Below, in pieces: positions 32,865-42,235 of a stretch of DNA of 64,000 nucleotides; the first letter of the stretch is position 1, and each line of letters begins with the position of its first letter. This DNA is from Paramarasmius palmivorus. Its lineage: Eukaryota > Basidiomycota > Agaricomycetes > Agaricales > Marasmiaceae. Location: positions 62,001 through 126,000 of the forward strand of contig JAYKXP010000131.1 in the NCBI GenBank assembly GCA_037176845.1. The letters run 5' to 3'. A program made the translations under genes and the position numbers. The notes below the pieces were generated by a model. That model did not search any database and was not told the origin of the DNA. It saw nothing but the letters and a program-made list of their open reading frames with translations.

Positions 32865-34585
32865 ATGCCTAATCCAACCAACGCAACGATGGATGGGTTG
32901 ACGTACCGCAGCGTGGTGAGTGCCTCGCCTTTCGATGTGTACTCCTTACTGATACTTTGGTAGGCTTCTCCCCCTTCTTCCCTTGAAGTTCACCCCATCT
33001 CTGTGCCGTCGTCATTCGATTTCGAAGCCAGTTTGCGTACAGCGGACACCACAACACCTCCTATCACCCTTGAACAGGATTTAGGTCCACACCCCATATC
33101 CCACGACCTCTTCCAGGAGTTATTCGGCGGGGATCTCAGTGATTACACTGACTCGGCCGGTTCGGGAGAGGATTCTGAGGAAGATCTCTTCTCAACACCG
33201 TCCGTGCCAGATGTATCTCCTCCTTCCAGCTCCAGCTTCGCTACCCGGCGGTTACGTCTAGACTGTGTGGAAATACCGGTACCTCCACGGTCTAAGGGCA
33301 AGCAGAAGCACCGCCAGAACCCAAAGAATGCCAGGCGCAGAGAAAGGCGGCGCGAACACAAGGTTACTCTAGGCGCTCGCAGGCGATTCAATCCCTCCGG
33401 TGCTCATGTTAGCCGGGTCATTGCGGAGGCGACTCCTCTGTCCGTGAAGTTCGACGCCCAAGATATGGATGCTGCAAGGGGAGCTCACACCGGGAAGATC
33501 GGAAAGAAAGTAGAGAAGAAAGAGGACTCCCTGCGACGCCTGTTGGCGCAAGGCTTCAAGCACGTCAAGTGGGACGGGTGGTGAGTGTTTCTTACTTTTC
33601 CAGGAGTACATTCTAAGGTCCATCTCTTCAGCACGCCGAAACCAATTGTAGACAAGCAAGGCCGCATTATTGCGGTCCTTTGCGGCCGGCCCACTTCCGG
33701 CCATTTCAAAGAGGCTATGGACGGCGTGTATGCCGCGGTAATGGAAGAGGGAAGGAAGGCGCCCCTAGGAGATCAAGAAGAACATCGTCGAGGATCTTTC
33801 CCGGCTTTCAACGTGGGTTGTACCATGGGAATGGGTAGTTCAGAGCCAGTGGCGTTGAATACCCACGACATGGCACCTGTATTGGCGAGGTTGTTACAGC
33901 ATCGCGGGGTACGTCGATTGGCAGGCTATCACAACGGTGCGTATTGCCAACTCTATTCAGATATGGTCCCTGAAATTATGCCTATAGCTGCCTTTTCCCT
34001 GTGGGCTCCAAGGCTTTACGCAGAGTACCAACGCGTGGCTCAAGAGATGTACAGACGCAACACATCTTTACCGCGCAACTTCTCTGATGGGGTCTTCACA
34101 GCGGCGACTTTCAATTTCGGTGGCAACGTATGTACCTACAAACACCGAGACTTTTTCAACTGGGCCTTCGGTTGGTGTTTCATCACGGCGTTAGGGAAGT
34201 TTGACGCTACTCGTGGTGGTCAGTTGGTGATGTGGGAGTTGAAACTCGTGGTTGACTTTCCTCACGCCGCTACCATTGCTCTTCCGTCCGCTGTCATAAC
34301 GCATTCTAATGTCCCTATAGCACCAGGTATGTGGCTCATTTGGGCGCCTTGTTATACCCTCACTGACGCAGTGGAATAGGTGACCAAAGAATCTCTTTTA
34401 CACAATATTCTGCAGGACCGATCTTTCGGTGGGTCGAGAACGGTTGTCGGACAGAAAGGGAGATGGAAGCCGATGATCCGAAGGAATTCCAGGCCATGAT
34501 GGCTAAGAAGTCCACTGCTTATTTGGATCGTCTCCCCCTGTACTCTACTTTAGATGAGTTGGCTACTAGTGTTCAAGCCCTTTAA
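32865..34585 (+). CDS. TET/JBP-family 2-oxoglutarate/Fe(II) dioxygenase
   Basis: Four exons, about 520 residues: exon 1 32865-32915 (MPNPTNATMDGLTYRSV), exon 2 to about 33582, exon 3 about 33633-34326, exon 4 to TAA 34583-34585. The N-terminal 200 residues are acidic/serine-rich then strongly basic (KQKHRQNPKNARRRERRREH), probably for nuclear import and DNA contact. The catalytic core starts GRIIAVLCGRPTSGHFKEAM. Iron-binding H and D are in YKHRDFFNWAFGWCFITALG; TRGGQLVMWELKLVVDFP follows; the distal histidine is in ITHSNVPI; the 2-oxoglutarate arginine is in GDQRISFTQYSAGPIFRW. These match the fungal TET/JBP signature. No stop or frameshift is seen. The family oxidises 5-methylcytosine in DNA; activity of this copy is inferred. 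It lies inside KDZ module 2, a known type of association in basidiomycetes. Confidence 0.85.
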
Positions 34586-34756
34586 CTTGAATATGATATT
34601 TATTTCAGTTGTTAATCCCTCAATCCCTGACTTGTGGTGTGTTAAGATCAGCGTCTCACGGATCTTCAAGCTTTTCCTAAGGTTTATCCCTTACCCACGC
34701 GGTTCCATAGACGCATTTTGAAATATCACAGATACCTCCTTTTCCTATCGACCACC

Positions 34757-35363
34757 ATGTGGAATCCGACATCCTCCAAGTCTCTGAACGTCGACGGACA
34801 GGATCAGGATTTGAAGGACGAGCAGGAGGTAGCGTCTCTATTATGGCCCAGGATAGAAGAGATCTACCAAGGTATCTGGGAAGATGTCTTAAAAGAGTGT
34901 TCTGAGGTACGTATTTCGATTTTATGTCCTCTCCGGCGTGCTGATTTGTCGCAGAATAAAAGATACCCACAGGAAGATAGGCCTAACGATGGAAGGCGTA
35001 AGCTGCAAGGTGAGCTAACGGTTGAGAATGAAATCTGTACTTAGCGTCTTTATAGGATCCTACGGCTTGAGTAACGCGACTTCCTCCACAAACACGAACC
35101 GGGTTCCGTCGTCCGTGGAAGTCTCCCGGAGAAGTAACGCGTCTTCTCACACCCGCAGCGGTGAAGACAGAGGCTATCTGACTCGTGTTCCCATCTTTGT
35201 TCCTCAGTTTGAGCTGCCCATAAGGGAAGGGGAGGATGGGAACGATAGGCCACTTGAAGATCATGAACGGGGCCTGCTGACTATCGCAGCCTATGGGTCC
35301 TTGTGCGCAGAAACGAATAGAAGATGTACGAGTTGGGTGTATGAATTAGTGAATGACGATTAG
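34757..35363 (+). CDS. Small unknown protein upstream of the KDZ2 transposase
   Basis: Three exons, about 155 residues. ATG 34757 (MWNPTSSKSLNVDGQDQDLK) was chosen over the upstream non-ATG frame extension. Exon 1 continues RIEEIYQGIWEDVLKECSE, then a GTACGT/TCGCAG intron, NKRYPQEDRPNDGRRKLQ, a GTGAGC/TTATAG intron, and a last exon with a serine/threonine-rich stretch, GYLTRVPIFVPQFELPIREG and ERGLLTIAAYGSLCAE. It is collinear with the TET/JBP gene and the transposase, about 200 bases from the latter. No domain recognised. It occupies the place taken by the divergent small gene in module 1 but shows no visible similarity to it. Confidence 0.5.
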
Positions 35364-35565
35364 GGTATTCAAAGTCTACATTATATTCACATTCAAGGCG
35401 CGTATTGTTGCCTGGTGTACCATATGAATGTCCCGTTGCTTTGTAAATAGTTCCTCTTTAAATTTTGCAGTACTAAAGTTGAAAAGAACATTCGCGTTGA
35501 CCCTTCACACTAATGTGACGCGCCGCGATTGTGACGTGACGCTACTCCTTTTTCCGCTTGCGACC

Positions 35566-38500
35566 ATGTCCTCAAGCCGTGCAACCAAACGACAGCGTAC
35601 TCAAGGTCCTAAACGTATCCGAATAGATCAACCAGACGACTGGGAGGTCCTCAATTACCGTTCCGAAACAACAACGTCGCGCAATCTGCCAGTTACCGTT
35701 CATCGTTCCCCGGGAAAAGGAAGGACGCTTTGGACTCGAGATACTGTTTGGGAGGTCGAAGATAGGCAGGACTTCGGTATAGACAAGGATGGCGCTTGGT
35801 TCGATGCAATGCTGTCAGGTCACGTATTCGACAACTCCGTTTACTACGAGCATCCACCGACGCAGGAAGATTCTCGTACTCCTGCCCAGGGAAAGAAAAA
35901 GGCAAAATTAAAAAAGGTGCGTCTTCACACCACTTTCTCTATCATCTTTGTTAACAAAACTATAGCGGCCCAACATTACATGGAAGGATTTCTATCGTAC
36001 CAGATTTCTGGAGGAGTTACTACGACACAAGGGGCGCGGAGAGGCGAGATCGCAGCAGATGTGCCTGGATTGTGCTTCTAAACGAGCTCGTGCAAAGGGA
36101 AAAGAGAAGCAGATTCTAGAGAGCGATGGAGAGGCCAAGTTCCGTTGCAGAGACTGTTTTGGTGGAGAGTTGGTGTGCCAACAGTGCTGCGTGCGCAGAC
36201 ACCGGTTTAACCCCTTTCACTGGATCGAGGTGCGTATCTGTTTCATGCACTGTGGACCTCGCTCATAGCTTGCTCAGGAATGGACGGGCACGTTTTTTAA
36301 GCGGTCGAGCCTGAAACAGTTAGGCCTTGTAATTCAACTCAACCATCACGGCGGCGACTGCGACAAGCCTCTTCCCTGTCACTCCAGATTTCGCGTTCTA
36401 CACGTGAATGGCATCCACGACGTCAATCTTCAATTTTGCGACTGTCCCAAGAAGGCCATTCATGGCAAGCTTCCACAGTATATCCAACTTCTTAGACGCC
36501 AACTATATCCAGCAACCCTGAAGGACGGCAGAATACTTACCGTGGCGACCTTTCAGTACCTTCATATGCTCGAAAAACTGGGCTATACCACCAAGGCATC
36601 CACGTACGACTTCTACCGCGGAATGGAAAGGTTATCGGACCATCAGGGCCTGAAGGAGAAGGTCCCTAAGTCGCGTTACCTTCCCCTCTTGGCTATGATA
36701 AGGCAGTGGAGACATCTCAAAATGGCGGCACGGGCAGGAGGAGGTCACAGCCCTGAAGGCTTAGATGGTATGGCTGAAGGAGCATTGCGCGTTCCATGCC
36801 CTAGCTGCCCCTATCCCGGAATCAACCTTCCCTTTGGCTGGGAAACAGAAGCGAGAGACCCTCGTAAATGGTAAGAAATTGATCATTCCTCGTGAGCGTC
36901 ATTAACAAAGTTGCCAGTTTTCTCTACAGACTCTGCCTATGTATGGACGCAAATTTCAGGTTGAAAGAACAGCTTGTCTCTTCATTCAAAAAGGACCCCG
37001 GATTCTCGCAAGGTCTAGGCTACTTCGTGAAGCGTGGACCCTATGAAGCCTGGACTGATGAAAAGGCAAACCAAGGCGAGGTGAGCTTCCTTGTGTGCGA
37101 AGGTTCGGGAGGCTAACGGTATCAAAGTTGAGCAGTTGTGTGTCCTTTGCGGCGATTTCCAAGCAAAACACGAAGTTCTCCAAGGGGCTTCGTTACACCG
37201 GGGTGGGAGCCGTAGTTTGCGCACGAACGGACATGTTCGTGAAAGTCGGTAACTTAAAGAAGGGGGAGAGGTGTGTGTATTTGCGTTTCAGGACGAGTTG
37301 GGAAATCTAATGTATTGTACAGGTATTCAAACATGGATTATATCATGGCCTCTGCCCTGATGGGAACGCCAGCGTGGGGGTTGATAGAGGCGCTGCTGCT
37401 GATATACGACATAGCCTGCCAGTGGATCAAGCATCTCCTTCACCGTGCCGCGTTGTGGCCTTCTCCGCTGTCCCTTCCCACTAACGCCACCATCACTCCT
37501 GCTATCGGGAAACTGCACCTTGCAGGACATAAGGAGAAAGACCATGAACAATTCAACCTCAATCTTATCCCCGGAGCAGCTCTGATCGATGGTGAAAGCA
37601 ACGAGCGTACTTGGGGCCCTCATAACTGCTTGGGCAATTCCACGAGAACTATGGGACCTGGAGCGCGTGAAGACAACCTAGAAGGAAATTTTGGCGATTG
37701 GAATTGGGAGAAATACATTGGAATGGGTGGGTGGTAATGCAAGCTTGTATGCCTTTGGTTGACGTAGGTTTGCTTTATTAGGCATAGCTCTCCGTACCAA
37801 GTATCTGGACGCTATCAGAGACCGAAACCTTCAACGCGAGGCGCATCAAGGTCTCACCGACAACCTTCCCGAGGATCTTATTGGGGAATGGGAAGAGATG
37901 TGCGTTAAGTGGGAGAATCAGCCATATCCCAAGAGAGGTACTCAGAATCCATATGCAACACCGGAAGCCAGTAAGCATGCTATGTAACACGCGTGGCAGG
38001 AGTGATGATTCTAATTTTACTAGGTATCAGCGTTGCAAAAGCCATGAAAGAGCTAGAAGATAAAGAGGAGGAGCGAGTCCGAAAAGGAGGCGTGTCCTAT
38101 CATGAGCTTAGCGCCGCAGCGTTTATCAGCCTTGCTCTGGATATTCAAGATGCTCAGTAAGTGCCTTATAGACTCGTAGTATCGGTATTCATGGTTCCTT
38201 TACAGGGAGAAGCTACGCGAGAAAGTGGAAGAGAGAAAGAGGGATCCAACGATGAACCAGTCAGCAAAGCTAGCCGAGCAACGCAACGCCCTTCGTCACC
38301 GTTTACGCACCATCAAAGGCGTACAGCCTATCTACATGCCCGGTCTGGTACAGTTTCTGGCTCAAGTTGGAAAGGAAGGTGTAGACGAGGAGGAGCACAG
38401 TGATCCGGAGTGCTTTTCCATTTGGCTGCCATCGGACATACCAAAGGAGAAGAGAAGCGAGGTGTGTAGTAGAGATTTAGTGGACAAGGAAGCAACCCTT

Positions 38501-39376
38501 CAACGCGCTCGATGCCACGAGGCGTTACACGCTCTTAGACATACGCTGCGAATCAAATCCAGGATGATGTACTTCAAGAAGACCAACGTCCGTGGACAGC
38601 GAGAGTCTGGAAGGTCACGGGAGGTCATCAATCGAGTGTATTCCAAAGCACGCCGTTTTGCCCGCCGTTACCGAAGGGCTCGAAAGGCATATCTATCTTT
38701 GGTGGGAAGTGGAGAATGGGAGGCCACTCTTAGGGTGCTGGAAGACAAGGATGTACGAAGCTACAGTGACCCAGCTCTGGTCAAGCAGAAGAAAGGTCGA
38801 CACGGGGTTGAAGAAGATGGAGAGGATGTAGGGTCTGCAGATAAGGATGGAATAGAGCTGGTTCCCCTGGATAGGGCAGAGTGGTCGCATCGTTCTCAGC
38901 ATGGCACTGGAGAAACCAGGAAGGAACAATCGTGGATCTGGACTGCTGGGGGGAAGATAGATATCAAGGATGGTGCCGAAGAAGACAATCAGGTTCTGAG
39001 GTCTGAATGGTGTCGTAGTAGAGCCAGGGTGAAGAGGAGTGAGGAGGAGGTGTTGTTGGTACAGGAGGAGATGAGGAGAACGCTGGCCTTCCTGCAGTGG
39101 AGATCTCAGGAATGGAAGAATTGGCAGTTGAGATGGCAGCAACAAGGGAAGGACATTCCACAGGGAACCCTAGGGGAAGGTATGGGGGCATATGCCTATT
39201 CTATGGAAGCTCTTCAGCTCAGACTTCACGAATCCTTCAAGGAGCTGTGGAAAAAGCCTTTAGACCAAGAGGCTGCTAAGGATGGAGATGAGACCGATGA
39301 AGAAGACACAGGTTTGGAGGGAGAAGATGCCTTGGATGAGCAGATGGAATCGGATGAAGAGGAGGAAGATATGTAA
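35566..39376 (+). CDS. KDZ transposase with CxC2-type cysteine domain (module 2)
   Basis: Start MSSSRATKRQRTQGPKRIRI (ATG 35566); exon 1 ends at 35916 before GTGCGT. About ten exons, roughly 1,100 residues. The cysteine domain is QMCLDC, an insertion of about 20 residues, FRCRDC, then LVCQQCCVRRHRFNPFHWIE. Next, EWTGTFFKRSSLKQLGLVI parallels the module-1 protein. Catalytic motifs: LCMDANFR (D), IYDIACQW (D), DGESNERTWG (E). Also shared are FYRGMERLSDHQGL and MIRQWRHLKMAARAGGGHSP, which match module 1 (FYRALDRLSDGYGL, VRQWRHIKLGKRTGRGHDP). The C-terminus is basic (RVKRSEEEVLLVQEEMRRTL) then acidic. The two transposases are clearly diverged, so this is not a recent duplication. No disabling lesion was found. 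Confidence 0.85.
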
Positions 39377-39409
39377 AGGCTACGGACGTATAGTGATTAT
39401 TGTTTCCTT

Positions 39410-39788
39410 GGGCGTCTAGATATGGTTAGGCGTCTAGTGTAGTATGTGATTATTGTAATTATCACTAGAGATGAGGGGATGACATCAAAACATGTACAGT
39501 ACTACATAACAGATGTTTAGCCCAGTGGTAATACTGCGTGGTTGATGAAGGATCCTTAACTGTAAGGCTCGTGGTTCAATTCTGAATGCGGCCAATTTTT
39601 GATCTCTTCTCAAATACTGGTTTATCACCTTCGGTGTTCGGACTGCCTCCGGAGGGTCTACCGGAGACCTGGCTGTTCCCAGGAGTACAACTGGTAACCA
39701 CATTGGTAGTGGATTCACCAGCTGGCTCCTGATATGGCCTTTCCGAGGCTGCCTTGTCTGATGCATGGTCTCCTTTGGTAATTACCAA
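39410..39788. repeat. Putative right terminal region of KDZ module 2
   Basis: Begins just after the transposase with a pair of GGCGTCTAG motifs (39411 and 39429, 18 bases apart) and ends at the palindrome TTGGTAATTACCAA (39775-39788). It contains a tRNA-like module. The mirror comparison is with 23858-24240. Bases 39377-39922 contain no gene. Confidence 0.4.
39510..39600 (+). other. tRNA-like module (Pol III A and B boxes)
   Basis: TAGCCCAGTGG (39518-39528) is a good A box and GGTTCAATTCT (39573-39583) a fair B box, 45 bases apart. The module is in opposite orientation to the one at 24020-24112. Following sequence has CTCCGGAGGGTCTACCGG and GGCTGT blocks that loosely match the left copy. A SINE or element-end module, not a functional tRNA. 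Confidence 0.5.
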
Positions 39789-39799
39789 GTTACATGTCT

Positions 39800-39922
39800 T
39801 TGTGAGAGACACAAGGCTGGGATGGCACCGTCTTAAAAGACGGGTCCAATCGTGTGTCTGATCAGAAGGGAATACATGACGTACCGAGGTTTCTCTGAAA
39901 AGACAACTGCTTATGTAGACTT
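39800..39922 (-). repeat. Right hairpin-rich repeat arm, inner part
   Basis: Contains GTCTTAAAAGACGGG, TCTGATCAGAAGG, CATGACGTAC and TCTGAAAAGAC in the same order and spacing as the copy at 23545-23640, and inverted relative to the left arm. It is separated from its outer part by the hAT insertion starting at 39923. Confidence 0.6.
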
Positions 39923-40439
39923 TAGGGTTGGGTGAAAAAGTGGTAGTTTTTAACCGAAAGAGTTTTTGACCGGTTAATAACACGTTATTAACCGTTATTA
40001 ACCAGGCCTCAGATGTGCTTGAAGGTTATGGGTTATTAACTCACATCACGTGTGCAGTCGCGTCCAACTTTTTCGTGCCTACTACGACAAATCGGACGAT
40101 ATAGTCCGATTTCCGATAGTGGTTTTTACTTTAGCCTAGCTTTAGACATTAGCCGTTTAGTGCGTTGATGCCCTCGTCGGGAATCGGGATGTCCCGATTC
40201 CCGACTCCCTCAGCCAGCGTTGCTTGAATTTTTCTCTCGTCCAAGTCAAAGTCGTTGTGCTGAGGGTAAGCCTGTCTTTTTGATACACTAAAAGATTAAT
40301 CCTATAAATATATTTGCTTAGCCATGGACCATGTTTCTCGTCTCAAAATCCCGAACGACGTTGATATGGTCCAAAATATAAATCGCGTATCTAGACGAAT
40401 ATTCTTGCCTTCAACAAGTTTTAATACACTTGATAAGGG

Positions 40440-42235
40440 AAACAAGAGCACTAGTGTGAGCCCGAGCAGCTAGTGAAAGCGGACTTAGGCTCTAACAAAG
40501 AGTAACTAGTTGTCTATACGCTTGTTCATGGATCGTATGATCAGGCTATGGTAACTGGGGACTTAGCCATGCATGCTAGACGTGTCCGAAAACTGTAGGA
40601 CTGTCTATACTAGAAAGACGGTTGTCGTGTCATCTATAGAAACGCTATGGAATTGGCTATAGACTTCTTATGAGGCTATACAACTGATCTGGAAGAGTTG
40701 TTGCGACTAGAGACCTTGAATAGTGTCTGCGACCAAGGGGATTCGAACTTGGCACAGAATAGACGCATAGGCGTAGAGACACATTGTTGACTGACCAGTC
40801 TAGACGCTGGTAGGATATGATGGAAAGAGGATCTTCCGCTCTAGGAGGAAGCGCGCGTGTTGCAGCTTGGATTAATCCGAAGCTCTCAGCATAGCTTAGT
40901 AAAATCGATGAGATCCGAAGCTAGACGGCCGAAGATCGACTTGATAAGCAAGCAAGGTTTAGGGTTTTACGCTAGCCGCTTACTACAAGCGAGTTACTTG
41001 CCCAGGACATTTCGGACTCATCGCCGAAAGGTGTAGATCCGAAACCAACCAGAGAATTATATCTCAGAGGAGAGACCGTACCTTTCCCCTGGCTAGACGA
41101 AGTACTAGCTAGGAATGGTGATAGAATTACACATTCTTGAACCTAGAAGAATATAGAAGAATAGACTCTAAGGGAGGGACTCGAAGGGAAGATGTCTAGG
41201 CAGTTCCTGACGATATCCGATACCAAGGAGAGCCGTCTCCGCTCAACAGCTATGTACCATGCGGTCTAGCAAGAGTGAGTCAGCGCAAGGAAGAAGGATA
41301 GTCCACCGAGCGATTTCCGACATGGAGCTAGCCAAATATTTGGAACTGCTTTCAGGACCAAAATGCGAATAAACCCAGAATATGGACGAAAGATCGTCTA
41401 AAAAGAATATTTCATTTCCTTCTTAAGTAGTTCTATACCTTGTATGGGCAGCGAGCCATCGGAATCATAGCTAGAAGTATGTATCTGTAGATTATGGGTA
41501 AATAGGACAGCTAGAGGGTATATAAGCTGGCCCATTTCGATACGAAAAGGCAAGCAAGTAGATCCCCCCACTGTCAGATAGCACAGAGCAATCAACGACT
41601 TTGGAACTTGACTTCAGAGAATATTTAAGAATATACCCCACCTGACACAGAGTCAGTGATTTGCTACTTGTATAGCTGTGATAAGCGTACAGTAGTCTCT
41701 TGAATAGAACGTACTGAGTTGCGTCTAGACGGGATTTGACTTGACCACCGAGGTTTGGAGTACTAGGGACTCCCACCTAAGTTGAGGTACTGAGGACAGA
41801 GGGCCTCCTACCTAAGTTTGAGATATAGAGGACAGAGGGCCTCCTTATCTATTGTAACTGAAGTATTGTGGACAGAGGGCCACCTTACTTATTGTTTTGG
41901 CACTGAGGACTGAGGGCCTCCCATTGCCATATATTGGTCATTGTTGAACTTGTTTGGAATCGATCCAGTTTGGATATTGAAGAGGCTAGCTGCACTTGGG
42001 CACTATCCTGTTGCATTTTGTTGATTTCTTTGTTCGTTGGATACGAATATACACCTTATACCTTTCTCTATACCACGCACCTTTGTTGTTCGTTGGTCTA
42101 GATCGAGTACTAGAGTGTCTATAGCGATAATACATCGTTTCTTGATCTTACTACCGTGCGGAACCTTTGCCAACGCCGAGCCATCCTCGCACAAAAGAGG
42201 TTGAGTTGTGTTTTGTTGTCTCTAGACGGCCTTAC
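40440..42235. mobile_element. 1.8-kb non-coding insertion splitting the hAT gene (LTR-like?)
   Basis: The sequence interrupts the coding frame between LPSTSFNTLD and NPFNVSQ. It could run from TGTGAGCCC (about 40458) to GGCCTTACA (about 42235), giving TG...CA ends, but I found no matching 5-bp target duplication. It has no ORF of note, is rich in CTAGAC/TCTAGA strings, carries a B-box-like AGTTCGAATCC (minus strand, near 40750) and a minisatellite. A solo LTR is plausible but unproven. Confidence 0.4.
41765..41921. repeat. Minisatellite with GAGGACAGAGGGCCTCC core
   Basis: The core occurs at 41792, 41828, about 41868 and 41905, spaced 36-41 bases, with a degenerate first unit near 41765. Several units end in a CCTAAG/TTATCTATTG-type spacer. 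Confidence 0.8.

Larger units (their letters stand above)
23858..39788. mobile_element. KDZ-type DNA transposon module 2 carrying a TET/JBP gene
   Basis: Contains a second, diverged KDZ transposase (35566-39376) and its companion gene (24244-27097) at opposite ends, with five or six genes between, including a TET/JBP dioxygenase. The proposed ends are the mirror-like terminal regions with palindromes TTGGTATATACCAA and TTGGTAATTACCAA. Boundaries are inferred and no target duplication was confirmed. Confidence 0.6.

Noticed and set aside
38693..39191. Minus-strand ORFs opposite the KDZ2 transposase C-terminus
   Set aside because: Shadow frames of the long, conserved coding exon on the plus strand.
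40458..42235. Solo LTR of a retrotransposon
   Set aside because: TG...CA ends can be drawn, but there is no 5-bp target duplication and no second copy in the window, so it is kept only as an LTR-like insertion.
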